A DNA stretch of 42,456 bases from Acidobacteriota bacterium (lineage in GTDB: Bacteria > Acidobacteriota > Terriglobia > UBA7540). Each line of letters begins with the position of its first letter. Within the stretch, counting starts at the first letter, position 1. A program made the position numbers and the translations under genes. Where the stretch lies: positions 1 to 42,456 of the forward strand of contig JAKCCV010000025.1 of NCBI GenBank assembly GCA_021838785.1, read 5' to 3'. This document shows, in pieces, positions 9,176 through 18,709 of this stretch. Under the pieces are notes generated by a model. That model worked only from the letters and a program-made list of their open reading frames with translations, was not told the DNA's origin and did not search any database.

Positions 9176-9216
9176 GAGTTCAACATTTTTCCGATTTTCA
9201 GCCTTCTTGTATATAG
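9176..9216 (-). repeat. 35-bp dispersed repeat, copy 2
   Basis: On the minus strand it reads ATACAAGAAGGCTGAAAA, then TCGG, then AAAAATGTTGAACTC. It matches copies 3 and 4 at 42.05 and 42.16 kb better than copy 1. It points away from the ECF sigma start and towards trbC. Confidence 0.65.
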
Positions 9217-9290
9217 AGGGTGCATTTTTGGTATGGCGGGCTTTGTCGCCCGTTGATGGGTGAGGGGAGAGGACTGACTCGAGGCCTTGA

Positions 9291-9890
9291 ATGAAAGGCG
9301 ATAGAGAGGACGACCCAACTCTGTTTATCCAGGCAGTGGACGAGCTTGGGAGGCCCGTGAGCGAAGAATTGCTCGGTGCCGCCCGGCGAAACTGGAAGCG
9401 CATCGCAGCTTACGCGCAGAAACAGGGCCAGGATGAAGCTGTCGCTGCCGAGGCGTTGGAAGCGACGGTACATTCGCTTTCATCGGTCAATGCACGGCAT
9501 CCGCGTTTTAATGACAAAATCAAGAATTTGGAGCAGTACGTATTTGTTGTAGCGGTTCATCGGCTCAGCCGGTTGACTTCAAAGGAAGCCTCTGTCGAAT
9601 ACGTAGGATCGTTGGATGATGTGGATTCGCTTCGGGGCCCCGTTGATTGGGTGTCGCAGCTTGAGGATGCAATCGCTCTTAAAGAAGCGGTTGGGTATTT
9701 GGACAAAACCACACGGCAATTGTTCATGCTGCGACGGTCCGGCTATTCCTGGGAAGAAATTGGCATAATCTTTGACGCTTCGTCGTTGAATGTGCGGTCG
9801 CTGTTCTCGCATGGCTTGGCGAGAGCACGCAGACGCATCTTGGATATAGAGGGCAAGAGCCCCACTCCCGAAAAAGGGAGGGCAAAATAA
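9291..9890 (+). CDS. ECF-type RNA polymerase sigma factor
   Basis: 199 residues. The C-terminal half matches sigma region 4: an acidic stretch, then LDKTTRQLFMLRRSGYSWEEIG, a helix-turn-helix with LNVRSLFSHGLARARRRI. Region 2 is recognisable around residues 40-100 (helical, WKRIAAYAQKQ...QYVFVVAVHRLSR). ATG 9291 has only a weak upstream purine stretch. The stop TAA overlaps the next ATG (TAATG), so it is co-translated with the anti-sigma-like gene. In Acidobacteria-like genomes such pairs often accompany TPR-CHAT genes; one lies at 14.9-17.6 kb. Confidence 0.75.
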   Translation: MKGDREDDPTLFIQAVDELGRPVSEELLGAARRNWKRIAAYAQKQGQDEAVAAEALEATVHSLSSVNARHPRFNDKIKNLEQYVFVVAVHRLSRLTSKEASVEYVGSLDDVDSLRGPVDWVSQLEDAIALKEAVGYLDKTTRQLFMLRRSGYSWEEIGIIFDASSLNVRSLFSHGLARARRRILDIEGKSPTPEKGRAK

Positions 9891-10597
9891 TGGCTCATCC
9901 GCGGCCCGAGGATTTGCTTTCAAAGCGGGATGAAAAGCGGCTTATCAAGGCGGGCCAGCGCGTTTTGCTGGAGGGCGGATATCCGAATCCAGAGCGGGTC
10001 GGGTGTCCTGGAGATAATGTTCTAAAAGCCATCGCGCTTCGGGATATGCCCCTCAAAGACTCGCTCGATTACATTGACCACATGGGGTATTGCTCGCCCT
10101 GCTTCGTCGAGTACACGGCGTTCCGAAGGCAGGCGCATCGGCGTAAGGTGTTTGAATATTCCTTTGCGAGTGCGGCTCTGGTCTTGCTTATCGTGGCCGG
10201 AGTGTGGCTGTGGAAGGCGCACCGATTTCCCGGATTCGGTAGAAAGCCAAGCGTTGTGGCGGTCATTCGGGTCCATCGTGACTTGAAAAACTGGACGGTT
10301 TTTCGAGGCGAGCAACCGCCAGGACCACACAGCGGCCCGGTTCCGCTTCCACGTGGACATCTCGAATTTACTATCTCCCTGTCGTCGCGGTGGAAGCCCG
10401 GAAATTATCAAGTCGCCATCGCAACCGAGACAGGGAAAGTCCTTGTAGAAGCTAAAGGCTCGGCGGTGACTCAAAAGGATGGGTCCACACTCTTGACGGT
10501 CGTGCTCGATGATTCGAGGCTTAAGCCGGGTTCGTACGTGCTGGAAATTGAGGAAATTGGGGGCAGGTCACGTTCTTTCCCCGCGGAAATCAAATAG
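9890..10597 (+). CDS. Putative membrane anti-sigma factor
   Basis: 235 residues. A cytoplasmic N-terminus carries H64-x3-C68-x2-C71 (DHMGYCSPC), the zinc-binding anti-sigma pattern. One TM helix follows at about residues 90-108 and then a periplasmic beta-rich domain that ends with a Pro-Gly-Ser-Tyr strand pattern (KPGSYVLEIEE). The start overlaps the sigma stop. I infer that it holds the ECF factor at the membrane and releases it on an envelope signal. Terminates at TAG, so TAG is used as a normal stop here. Confidence 0.65.
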   Translation: MAHPRPEDLLSKRDEKRLIKAGQRVLLEGGYPNPERVGCPGDNVLKAIALRDMPLKDSLDYIDHMGYCSPCFVEYTAFRRQAHRRKVFEYSFASAALVLLIVAGVWLWKAHRFPGFGRKPSVVAVIRVHRDLKNWTVFRGEQPPGPHSGPVPLPRGHLEFTISLSSRWKPGNYQVAIATETGKVLVEAKGSAVTQKDGSTLLTVVLDDSRLKPGSYVLEIEEIGGRSRSFPAEIK

Positions 10598-10711
10598 CCA
10601 CGATGAGCAAGGATCGAGTTAGGGGCCCATCGTGCGCGAAAGCGAAAGGGCGTGACGGTCAAGAAAGTCCTGACCGCGCCCTGCTCAGGACCGGACCGAG
10701 CGCGGGGGTGG

Positions 10712-12004
10712 TTACGATACGGCGCGAGACGCGGCGCAGCCGACTGGGCACTTGGCGTGAGGCGCAATTGGTAGCCACATGCCCGCGTGGGGGAGGTCTA
10801 ATCTGAGAGGGGTTAACCACAGATGGTGTTTGGAATCGGGCAACGGCCGTCCCAATACCTGGCGGATGAGGCGGACCACCATTACCAACCCAGCCCAGAA
10901 GGATACGAATGACACAGTGGGAATAAGGTCCATATTCGTAGGGTCGTCAAGAGGATGCAGGCACCCGCAACAAGGCTTTCCGGGCGTGTGCTCAGAAGAG
11001 GAAACATTGAAGTGGCTCGTCCCGCTCACTCCTAACCAGCCGTGGGCACTGCGTTGAGCCGCCCATCTGCTCGGGATGTCGTCAACACCAAGAAGCACTT
11101 TGCGAGCCAACGGTGGGGTCTCAGAAAAGGGGACGGCGAACCGGTGAGGGATAGGTCGTAGCGACAATCTGGGCCGACAACGACGAGCTACGATATCAAC
11201 TTTAAGGCCTGTATCAGAAGCGTTGGTAAGCATATTTCTGTTCAGATTTGATGGTCCTGTCTCGTCATCATCGAAGACGCGGCCCCACATCCGAACTCGG
11301 GGCATTCGCATAAGGACGTAGAGAGCCGCCTGGCAAATGGCGCCAGCACTGATGACGTCGACTTCCCCAAGTCGAAGGTCGCTCGACGGAATTGTGACAG
11401 GGTCGAATTTCCATGAACAGGTTGCCGACGGTTCGAAAAAGACTTGGTCCGTCCGCTGCCGGAAGGGGAGGCGGCGCATGACCAGCTTAAACGCCTCACT
11501 CGCGGCTAATGCCGCACTCACCATGGAGCCAATCGGCCACTCGGCAATCCAAGGTTGAGGGATCGTCATCCCATCTGCTGCAATGCAACCGTACCATTCG
11601 TGTCCGGTCATGCGCCAGGAACGAGAGCCGCTGTTGGTGACAGTGTCTCCAAGCACAAAGGTAAGGTCTGCACGGATGCCAGAATCCTCCTGCACGGTAG
11701 CTCCAACAATGTGCGTCTCACTGGACTCAATCAAAGCAGACTGGAGGGCGGGACCCGAAAGAAGAGGATCTGGGACGAGCAGTCGCACTTCCGGGATGTG
11801 AAGCCAAACACGGACGCCCATCCTGGCAAGGAGTGAAACTAATGTGATAAGGGCAGTTTGTCCGCTGTTCGAAGAGAGATTTCGTAAGTCAGAGACACAG
11901 AGGACACGTAGCGACTGAAAGGCGCCACAAATCTCGTCATCGCTGGCAACAATATAGTCGCGGCATAACAGAATCATGCGGTTCAATTGTTGGGTGGCGG
12001 TCAT
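10712..12004 (-). CDS. ThiF/E1-like adenylating enzyme paired with a Ubl-JAB protein
   Basis: 430 residues from ATG 12002-12004, which overlaps the TGA of the Ubl-JAB gene (ATGA). The C-terminal half has the E1/ThiF Rossmann fold: a modified glycine loop (VISAGAICQAA), then FDDDETGPSNLNRNML with the acidic and Arg ATP ligands, followed by the downstream Lys and VLLGVDDIPSR. A Cys cluster (KPCCGCLHP) is a candidate for the thioester or a zinc site. The N-terminal half is divergent. Such E1s adenylate the C-terminus of ubiquitin-like proteins. No E2 gene is adjacent. Related predicted operons are linked to phage defence; that role here is inference. Confidence 0.7.
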   Translation of the reverse strand: MTATQQLNRMILLCRDYIVASDDEICGAFQSLRVLCVSDLRNLSSNSGQTALITLVSLLARMGVRVWLHIPEVRLLVPDPLLSGPALQSALIESSETHIVGATVQEDSGIRADLTFVLGDTVTNSGSRSWRMTGHEWYGCIAADGMTIPQPWIAEWPIGSMVSAALAASEAFKLVMRRLPFRQRTDQVFFEPSATCSWKFDPVTIPSSDLRLGEVDVISAGAICQAALYVLMRMPRVRMWGRVFDDDETGPSNLNRNMLTNASDTGLKVDIVARRCRPRLSLRPIPHRFAVPFSETPPLARKVLLGVDDIPSRWAAQRSAHGWLGVSGTSHFNVSSSEHTPGKPCCGCLHPLDDPTNMDLIPTVSFVSFWAGLVMVVRLIRQVLGRPLPDSKHHLWLTPLRLDLPHAGMWLPIAPHAKCPVGCAASRAVS

Positions 12005-12705
12005 GTAAGGGTGACCGCCTCTGCAGGTGACGGTACGCGGTACCACCGACCATCGGGGAGCATCCGGCCAATCCAAGCTCGTTCCAAAGAGGATTGCTTG
12101 GCTGCGAAATTGGGGACAACAATTGAAATGAAGCCCGGTTGGGAAACTATGGGCCATCGGTCGTCTGTGCCCGAGTGGAACGCGCGGCCGGGATGCGTAT
12201 GTACCTGGGCCTTGATACTTCGACATGACGACGCAAGCCGTCTCCAGAAATCCGTCAGCCAGCCGTCGGCTACCTCGTAACCATAGCGAGATCGAGTGTG
12301 GTCCGGGTGCTCATAATCATTGACGAGGTCATCCCCCGCAGGACCTGTCCAGTAAACTACACATTCAGACTCGCAATTCCCGCACTTGAAGAGCATCGCG
12401 AGTGTTTTCCCGACAACATCCTTCGTCAAACGAAGACGAGCGGCACCGCCCTTAACACTGTTCGGGCGAAGGAGAAGCAATTCACCAGGCGTGAGCCCCG
12501 CCTGCTCTACCGACTTGTTTTCAGGCACGGCGTTCCCGTTTGGGTCAAAGAGAGACAGCAAATGCGGATTTTGCGTTATGCCAAACAATTTGATCGCCCT
12601 CTGAAGGACAGCCGTGACTTGCTCTTCGGGCTGCACGTCGAGGAGCGTTGTAACCCCGTTGTAGGCGATCTCAACAGCGAATTTCTTCTCGGTTGCAACA
12701 TCCAT
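12001..12705 (-). CDS. Ubiquitin-like domain fused to JAB/JAMM metalloprotease
   Basis: 234 residues from ATG 12703-12705, with a strong AAAGGAGG 8 bases upstream. Residues about 8-85 form a beta-grasp, ubiquitin-like domain (FAVEIAYNGVTTLLDV ... LTPGELLLLRP). Residues about 90-230 form a JAB domain: Glu in NCESECVVYWTG, then HTHP with S and D downstream, fitting H-x-H-x10-D. JAB proteases remove or mature ubiquitin-like proteins; a fusion suggests self-processing to expose a C-terminus for the neighbouring E1. Two extra Cys pairs lie near residues 108-115. Divergent from the XRE gene. Confidence 0.75.
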   Translation of the reverse strand: MDVATEKKFAVEIAYNGVTTLLDVQPEEQVTAVLQRAIKLFGITQNPHLLSLFDPNGNAVPENKSVEQAGLTPGELLLLRPNSVKGGAARLRLTKDVVGKTLAMLFKCGNCESECVVYWTGPAGDDLVNDYEHPDHTRSRYGYEVADGWLTDFWRRLASSCRSIKAQVHTHPGRAFHSGTDDRWPIVSQPGFISIVVPNFAAKQSSLERAWIGRMLPDGRWYRVPSPAEAVTLT

Positions 12706-12769
12706 ATGGCGCCCCTCCTTTAAGGGTGTGGACCAAGCCTTCCACAATTTGACCCAAAATGCAAGCCAT

Positions 12770-12836
12770 TAGTTTGCAGAACGTTTGCATAATAAACATT
12801 TGCAAAATATCCTTGACATGAGGTTTAATAGGTGCT
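12770..12836. promoter_or_regulatory. TTTGCA repeat array in front of the XRE/ImmA pair
   Basis: Three TTTGCA half-sites occur at 12773-12778, 12784-12789 and 12799-12804. The last overlaps TGCAAA, so sites 2 and 3 also form inverted pairs around TAATAAA. A TTGACA lies at 12813-12818, but no -10 box fits it before the GTG at 12837. The array lies between two divergent genes and is a likely operator for the XRE protein. Confidence 0.5.
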
Positions 12837-13157
12837 GTGATAAATAAGGACTTGGTTTATCGGGAGTTCGGAATCGCGCTTGCGGCAGAACGCCGCCGCA
12901 GACATTTGACCCAAGCCCAACTCGGCGCGAAGGTCGGTTTGTCGCGAACTTCAGTGACGAATATCGAATGTGGGCGTCAGCCCATTCAAGTGCACCAGTT
13001 GTACCAATTTGCTTCAATCCTTCAGGTAGATGCATCTAAATTATTGCCCAAAGAACAGGCTCTAGTAGAGGTTTCTTCCGCGGCAGACGCCGAAAGCAAG
13101 AAGGCAAGTTACATCGCCGAGGTCAAGAAGGCGGTGGCCAAGGGCGAAAAGCGATAG
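12837..13157 (+). CDS. XRE-family helix-turn-helix regulator
   Basis: 106 residues starting at GTG 12837. Residues about 10-65 are a classic XRE HTH (ERRRRHLTQAQLGAKVGLSR then TSVTNIECGRQPIQVHQLYQ). A charged Lys/Ala-rich tail follows. The ImmA-like gene starts 13 bases after its stop. XRE-ImmA pairs are known in mobile elements, where the protease cleaves the repressor after a DNA-damage or infection cue. This is probably the regulator of the adjacent Ubl-JAB/E1 genes. Confidence 0.8.
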   Translation: MINKDLVYREFGIALAAERRRRHLTQAQLGAKVGLSRTSVTNIECGRQPIQVHQLYQFASILQVDASKLLPKEQALVEVSSAADAESKKASYIAEVKKAVAKGEKR

Positions 13158-13170
13158 CTGGAGGACATCT

Positions 13171-13683
13171 ATGGCCGACACAATTCAGGAAACAGTAAAC
13201 GAGCTGTTAACGAAATTTAAGGTCCATCGCCCGCCGGTGCCGGTGGACAAAATAGCGAAGGGCTTAAAGCTTCAGTTATGTTCATTACCGGCGGAGGATG
13301 AAATTTCAGGAGCCATTATTCGAAAGGGGGACCACGTAATCATTGCGGTCAACCCGGCCCACCACATTAACCGCCGGCGATTCACTATCGCCCACGAACT
13401 AGGACACTATTTTCTACATAAAGGACTGGGGGAGCACGTTGACGAAGACTTTCGCGTTGCTTGGCGTAACGCGGATTCCTCGAAGGCGGTTAACTGGGTC
13501 GAGATTCAAGCTAATAGATTCGCAGCGGAATTGTTAATGCCGACTCGCTTCCTTCAGACCGATCTTGACTCCCTATCGAACATCGACAAGAGAACCGTTG
13601 CGCTTCTCACTGCAAGATATGTTGTCAGTCCAGAAGCTATGAAAATTAGGCTCTCGCAGCTAGGTATCCTCGGTCCATTCTGA
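13171..13683 (+). CDS. ImmA/IrrE-family metallopeptidase
   Basis: 170 residues with the zinc motif HELGH (RFTIAHELGHYFLHKG) and the downstream ANRFAAELLMP segment that supplies the third ligand Glu; both are hallmarks of ImmA/IrrE (DUF955). TGGAGGAC lies 8 bases before ATG 13171. Proteins of this family cleave or inactivate the XRE repressor encoded just upstream. Convergent with the S41 peptidase gene, leaving 7 bases between the stops. Confidence 0.85.
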   Translation: MADTIQETVNELLTKFKVHRPPVPVDKIAKGLKLQLCSLPAEDEISGAIIRKGDHVIIAVNPAHHINRRRFTIAHELGHYFLHKGLGEHVDEDFRVAWRNADSSKAVNWVEIQANRFAAELLMPTRFLQTDLDSLSNIDKRTVALLTARYVVSPEAMKIRLSQLGILGPF

Positions 13684-13690
13684 GCGGTGG

Positions 13691-14926
13691 CTATAAGTTG
13701 GACATCAGATCAGTTGCCAATTCCAACTGACTATCACGCCCTGATCGAAGTGCTTCCCGAGAGAGTTCCATGCCGTGGTCGGGTTCGACCCCTTTCCCTT
13801 CAAGACAGTTTCCATTCCACGTATAAAAGGTCATCACTGGAATGCGCAGAACAAAGCCGTGGCCAACTTTGAAACCTGTCCCGCCCAACACTTGGCCGGC
13901 GGTGCGTGTTCCTACAATCGTGGCGAGTCTGTTTTCGTGCGCGAAGCCGGTGATGGTTTCCGCCGCGCTTGCCGTATGCTCGTTCACTAACAAAACAATC
14001 CTGCCGTGAAATGGCTGAGGTCCGAGGCCTTCCGTAACCATCACGATGGATTTGTCGGCGAACGCATAGCGGAACGCGAGGCCGAAAAGCTCGAGCTTGC
14101 GTGAAGGAATCTTGCCGAAGCGCGGAAGTTTTTCCTTGTCAAAGCCCTTTTCGGCGCGCTTCTTACTCAAACTGTAGCCGACAGGAATTTTGTCGGGCGT
14201 CAGGTAGCCCATCAATCGGAGCCCGCCCGCGCCGCCGCCCGGATTCCCGCGCAAGTCAACGATCAGCCGGTCGCAATCGCGAAGCTCAGAAATCGCGTGG
14301 TCAATCTCACGCGCCACGTCCATTCCGACTTGTCCCGGAAATCCCGCCGCCTTCAGGTACCCGATTCCCGGCTCGGGCTTGGACCATGAAACGAGCCGTG
14401 GCCGATTGATCGGATGCCATTTGGATTTTGGCAGCGGCACCCCAAGGGGCACATGCACTTGCTCGCCGCTGAGCTTCTCGACGGCGATTTGGCAAAAGCC
14501 GCCCATTTTGAACGCCGGCTTTTCAGGTGGGCAGATCGGCTGGCCGTCAATCTCCAAGAGCAGGTCGCCGGGCCGGATTTCGGCAAGCGCGGGCGGGCTG
14601 CCGTCGTGAACGTCCTGGAACATCCACTTGGCGGTGCCGTTGACTTGGCAGGGCTGGAACGTGGCCCCTATCGCGTAATTCGACGCGATCTTTTGCAGGC
14701 TTTGGTGAAAAAATACAATGTGGCTGATTTTAAGTTCGGCAAGCAGGTCGCGGACGGCGCTTTCAAATTCCTCAACCGTCTCGCATTTGAGAATCCTGTC
14801 GCGGTGCGATTCGACGGCCCCAATCCAGTCGGCGCGATTAAACCCCGGCGCGAACAGTCGCTTAGCGGTCAGATCGGCAACCTTGTCGAACACCTCCGTG
14901 CGCTCTTTAAGTCCGATTGGGATCAT
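13691..14926 (-). CDS. S41-family (C-terminal processing) peptidase
   Basis: 411 residues from ATG 14924-14926, two bases after the TGA of the CHAT gene, so coupled to it. A helical N-terminal region is followed by a PDZ-like segment (LAEIRPGDLLLEIDGQ) and the S41 catalytic core: LIVDLRGNPGGGAGG, the nucleophile Ser in NEHTASAAE and the Lys in the GTRTAGQVLGG region. No signal peptide is seen at this start, so a cytoplasmic location is likely. Co-transcription with a CHAT protease gene suggests a joint proteolytic response module. Terminates at TAG. Confidence 0.82.
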   Translation of the reverse strand: MIPIGLKERTEVFDKVADLTAKRLFAPGFNRADWIGAVESHRDRILKCETVEEFESAVRDLLAELKISHIVFFHQSLQKIASNYAIGATFQPCQVNGTAKWMFQDVHDGSPPALAEIRPGDLLLEIDGQPICPPEKPAFKMGGFCQIAVEKLSGEQVHVPLGVPLPKSKWHPINRPRLVSWSKPEPGIGYLKAAGFPGQVGMDVAREIDHAISELRDCDRLIVDLRGNPGGGAGGLRLMGYLTPDKIPVGYSLSKKRAEKGFDKEKLPRFGKIPSRKLELFGLAFRYAFADKSIVMVTEGLGPQPFHGRIVLLVNEHTASAAETITGFAHENRLATIVGTRTAGQVLGGTGFKVGHGFVLRIPVMTFYTWNGNCLEGKGVEPDHGMELSREALRSGRDSQLELATDLMSNL

Positions 14927-14928
14927 GG

Positions 14929-17628
14929 TCAAAAGTTTATCGGTTTTGAGGCGTCGCCGACAACAACGAACGGCGCCCAATAGATTGGCGGCTTCGTGCC
15001 CTTTTGTTTCAAGTAATCAAGCTTTGCGTGGCGCAGGGCCGCAGCTTCATCCTGATGCTGCGCTAAATGGGTATAGAAATGCGCCATCAGGAATTCCGTT
15101 GAAGAATCATCCACTGGCCACAGTGACGCGGCGACGGCCCGCGCGCCGGCGAAGAGAAAAGCCTGAACCAGACCGATCGTTCCTTCCTCGCCTTCGAGCT
15201 TTCCAGTCGCGGTGTCGCAGGCGGAGAGCGTCACCAAGTCCGCGTCGAGGTGAAGCTGCGCGATTTCGCGGACTTGGAGCAATCCGTCGTCTGTTGAATG
15301 CGGATCGCGGCCCAGTACCAAGGCGTCTCTTTCGGGAAAGCTGGGCGTGGATAGTCCATGAACCGCGAAGTGGATGATTTTGAAATCGCAGAGCGGCTCG
15401 GACTTGAATTGCGCCTCGCTAGCATTCGTTCCAAGCAAGAGAACGGTTTGCTTCGGATCGCCCAGCGCCTGGCTGGCGAGCATCAATTCCTGACGGGTTT
15501 CGGGGAGCGCATACAAATGGTCTCCGGAAATGTCGTACATGCCGTGCGCAACGAAGGCCATCAGGGTGTGCTTCGCGCCGGACTGCGCCGGCTGAGGCTC
15601 CATGCCATAGCGCACATCGCCGATTCCCAAGAACGCCATTTGGGGCTGATGCTCGCGGTGGCGATTTCGCAGGTAGCAGAGTACGGTCGCCGAAGGCGCA
15701 TAGCTGATGACGTGAGACCTGATGACGTATTGCCCGTCGGGCCGTTGAAGCGCGTCGAACGGAAGATCGTTAAGGACGCCGTCCGGCACGATCACCAACT
15801 GCCTCAGCCGGAGCAAATTGGGAATCGGCTTGAGAAGCGCCGCATAAAGCGCTGTCGCATCCTGCACGGCAAACCTGCCCGCCATAACCTGGGACTTATA
15901 GCGGGACATTAGTTGCTCAATTTGTTTCTTGCCGGCGGGCAGCCGGACAATCTGCGCGTCACCGTGCGTGATGGCAATGCAATATGAATTCGGGTCGGCG
16001 AGAACGTATTCGAGGACCGCCTCGTCGGGCAGGATTGCGGCCTGGGCAGCTTTAACCGATACGGAATCGGTGGCGTCTTGACTCTGTTCCGGCGTCAGAG
16101 CTTCAGTGTACCAGCGAAGGGTCTCTTCTTCCGCGTCGAGATTTACAAGCAGCTTGCTGCGTTGGGCGGGATCGTTGGTATCGAGCAATTGGTTCTGTAT
16201 TTGCGAGATTTGGCTTTCGGCTTCCCTTTGCGCGGGGGTTCGTGCCGTGGCAACTGCTGGATCGCGCATGTTGTCCAGAACGGTGCGGCCTCGGGCCTGC
16301 TCGATGGCGTCAAACGCGGCGCTGACGTTGTTCTGGCTCGCCGCCAGCTTGAAATCGCCAAGATACGTGTCGCTCATGGCGCTCATAAGCGAACTCTGGC
16401 CATAAGCGCCGGGGTAGCGGACCAACATGCCGTCAATCACGCCCTCGGCCCGCTTGTAAAGCGCGTAAGCTTGGTCGGGCTGGCCCGTTTGAGCTTTAAG
16501 CTCCGCGGGCGCGTCCAAAGCGCGAGGTAGGTAATACGTGTCGCCAGTCGTCTGGCTGATCGCGAGCCCCTGATTGAAGGTGTTCTCAGCGTCTTTCAGG
16601 TCGCCGCTATTCTCCAGCAATTTCGACAGATCGAATCAAGATTGCATGGCGACACGAGGCAGGCCCATCTGCGTTGCCGATTTCATCGCCCCTTCGAAAT
16701 ACTCGCGGGCTTGAGCCTGCTGCCCGGACTGAACAGCGAACTGGCCAAGGATGAGCAAATCCTGGCCCTCGTGTTCAAGCATCTTTTCCTTGCGCGCCTT
16801 GGCGAGAGTGCGCTGCATTAAAGCCTGCGCTTCATCCATCTTGCCTTCCATCGCGAGCGCCTCGGCTTTGCCTTCGTAAGCCATGAACGGCGTGCCGATA
16901 TCGTGATTGCGGTCTGCCATCCCAATAACGTGGTTGAAGAAAACCATCGCCTCGGCGGGGCGATTGAGCGCGTTCCATCCGTTCCCGACAATTTCCAGGT
17001 ATCGAACCTCCGTGCCGGTGTCGGATTCGGCCATTGCAGTCATGAGTGCCCCGCCGACCATGTGCGCGGCTTGCTTGACGTTGCCCTGGAGAAAATTGAT
17101 CAGCCCCAACTCGCCCGTGGCTCGATTGGCCCACTCTTTTTCCCCGAGTTGTTGGGCAAGACTCCGCGCCTGCTCCCAATCCTGCTGCGCGGCCTCGGCA
17201 TTTACTTCATCGTCGGCATCTCCCTTCACGCCCAGACGCCACAGGCGCAGTTCGGGATCGTTTTGGACAAGCGGAGTCTTGAGTTGCATGGCAATGAACG
17301 CGGAAAGTTGCGGAAATGGGACTGCGTCCCCTGACCGCATCGCGCCGATCTTAGCATAGAGCGCGTCACGATCATCGTGGGCTTACGCGGCAAGCTCCTC
17401 GGCGCGTTCGTACAGCGGCGTGGATTTTGAAAGGTTATGAAGCCAGTAGAAGTAATTTGCCTTGGCGATCAGGGCCTTGACACTGTTTGGGTGCGAATGG
17501 CCGACCTTGGCCAGAATCGAGTCCCACGGCGTTCGCGGCGAGCGGTGAACGAGATTCATAACAACAGCCGCTGCGATGATGACCGCGATAATTGAAGCCC
17601 AAAGGACCCTGTGTGGCCAGTTACCCAT
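14929..17628 (-). pseudogene. TPR-CHAT caspase-like protein, broken by in-frame TAA and TGA
   Basis: Read as one frame this is about 899 codons from ATG 17626-17628: a membrane anchor (residues 7-25, VLWASIIAVIIAAAVVMNLV), TPR repeats, then a C-terminal CHAT protease with the His in HFAVHG and the Cys in TLSACDT. The frame is interrupted by TAA 17383-17385 (after EELAA) and TGA 16636-16638 (after RVAMQS). TPR sequence continues in the same frame after both, so these are point nonsense changes (CAA and CGA are the simplest ancestors), not frameshifts. The TGA context has no neighbouring Cys and I found no SECIS-like hairpin. The isolated CHAT half (start 16620) could still be made. Confidence 0.8.
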
Positions 17629-17801
17629 GGGAGGAGCCCCAGAAACTCTAATCGTAAAGCAGCCTTGCTCTTGTTTCAACTTTGCATTTCGAGCTGGCAC
17701 AATCCTGATCCGCGTAAACGGTGCCCGTTCAAACCACCGGACTGGAAACTGAGCTGGCATACTTTACAGGCCCCTCAGCATGAGGTAATCTTCCGTTCCC
17801 G

Positions 17802-18518
17802 GTGGGCAGGCTCAAGAAAAGACGCAGCGCGTTGCTAATAATCGGCGGAGCCGTTTTGACCCTCGTCGACAACATAGGCCGAATTCAAACAGTCGCCGAT
17901 GCGCTTAAGAAACTAAAGGTCTGGATTCCTCTCCTTTCCCGCGTTCCTTGGAGTCATTCGCTCGCTATGGTGGTGGGCTTGGGGCTTGCAGTTTTTGGGT
18001 GTGCCCTCTACCTTTGGCCGGAAAGCATAGCCGAGTCCAGACCGGAAGACGGCCAAGGACCCAATCTGATCGCCACTACATACAGCGCCGATCTTGTGCC
18101 CGGCATAAACAAGAGTGTCTTCGTGGTTCACTTTCGGAATGACGCTACCTCCCCATTGGGCACAGCGAGGAGTGTATTTGCGCACATCGGCTATCGGCGG
18201 CAAGACGGACAGGGAATGCAGGTTGACTATGGAGGTTGGATGGAGAATACGCCGACCATCAACATTGACAGGGGGCAGACGAAGCGCCTAATAGTGGCGC
18301 TTACAGATGAAGGCAAGAATTTTGCAGTTAACTTTACGGGACCGCGAACTAATTTCCTCAGTCCTGAGCTTGTTTCAGTGGCGGAACTAAGTGCCGGGCA
18401 GTGGATGATGGTTATCAAGCTAAACGCCGAAAACTATCAAAAGATGTTTTATTTCTTGTTGACGGTAGAGCAAAACGCCGCCGTGTTGTGTAGGCAGATC
18501 AGCAAGTTATTGTGGTAA
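17802..18518 (+). CDS. Membrane protein of unknown function
   Basis: 238 residues starting at GTG or the following in-frame codons near 17802. Hydrophobic segments lie at about residues 9-23 and 53-73, followed by a hydrophilic beta-rich domain (NKSVFVVHFRNDATSPLGTARSVFAHI). Divergent from the TPR-CHAT gene. The last 20 or so residues look unlike the rest, so a late frameshift is possible. No family recognised. Confidence 0.55.
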   Translation: MGRLKKRRSALLIIGGAVLTLVDNIGRIQTVADALKKLKVWIPLLSRVPWSHSLAMVVGLGLAVFGCALYLWPESIAESRPEDGQGPNLIATTYSADLVPGINKSVFVVHFRNDATSPLGTARSVFAHIGYRRQDGQGMQVDYGGWMENTPTINIDRGQTKRLIVALTDEGKNFAVNFTGPRTNFLSPELVSVAELSAGQWMMVIKLNAENYQKMFYFLLTVEQNAAVLCRQISKLLW

Positions 18519-18709
18519 GCGGGCCAAGGCGGGCCAAGGAGTGGTAGTGAGTTCTGGCTGACCACTTATAACGCCGGCGGGTCCGTCCAGGTAAGAAAAG
18601 ACCTCACTCCCGTTCATGAAGGCGGCATCTTTTCATATAACCGGAGGGAGCGAACACACTCATAGACATGGAACGGACTCGCGATAGGCACTTTCAGGCC
18701 CGAGAGTTT
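18519..18709. other. Non-coding gap with a short tandem repeat
   Basis: Holds two tandem copies of GCGGGCCAAG at 18519-18538 directly after the stop of the membrane protein gene. Otherwise I see nothing coding or clearly regulatory. Confidence 0.4.

Larger units (their letters stand above)
8962..9290. promoter_or_regulatory. Divergent regulatory region between trb operon and ECF sigma gene
   Basis: No gene here. The region holds a perfect 11-bp inverted repeat (9000-9010, TAATTGGGGGC, with 9051-9061, GCCCCCAATTA) about 40 bases upstream of trbC, placed as an attenuator or operator in the trb leader. It also holds two divergent copies of a 35-bp repeat (9059-9094 plus, 9176-9216 minus) that recurs twice at 42.05-42.2 kb. 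I cannot assign -10/-35 boxes with confidence. Confidence 0.55.

Noticed and set aside
16636-16638. TGA in the CHAT gene as a third selenocysteine codon
   Set aside because: No Cys neighbours it, the position in TPR repeats is not a Cys column, and no suitable hairpin follows; CGA to TGA is simpler.
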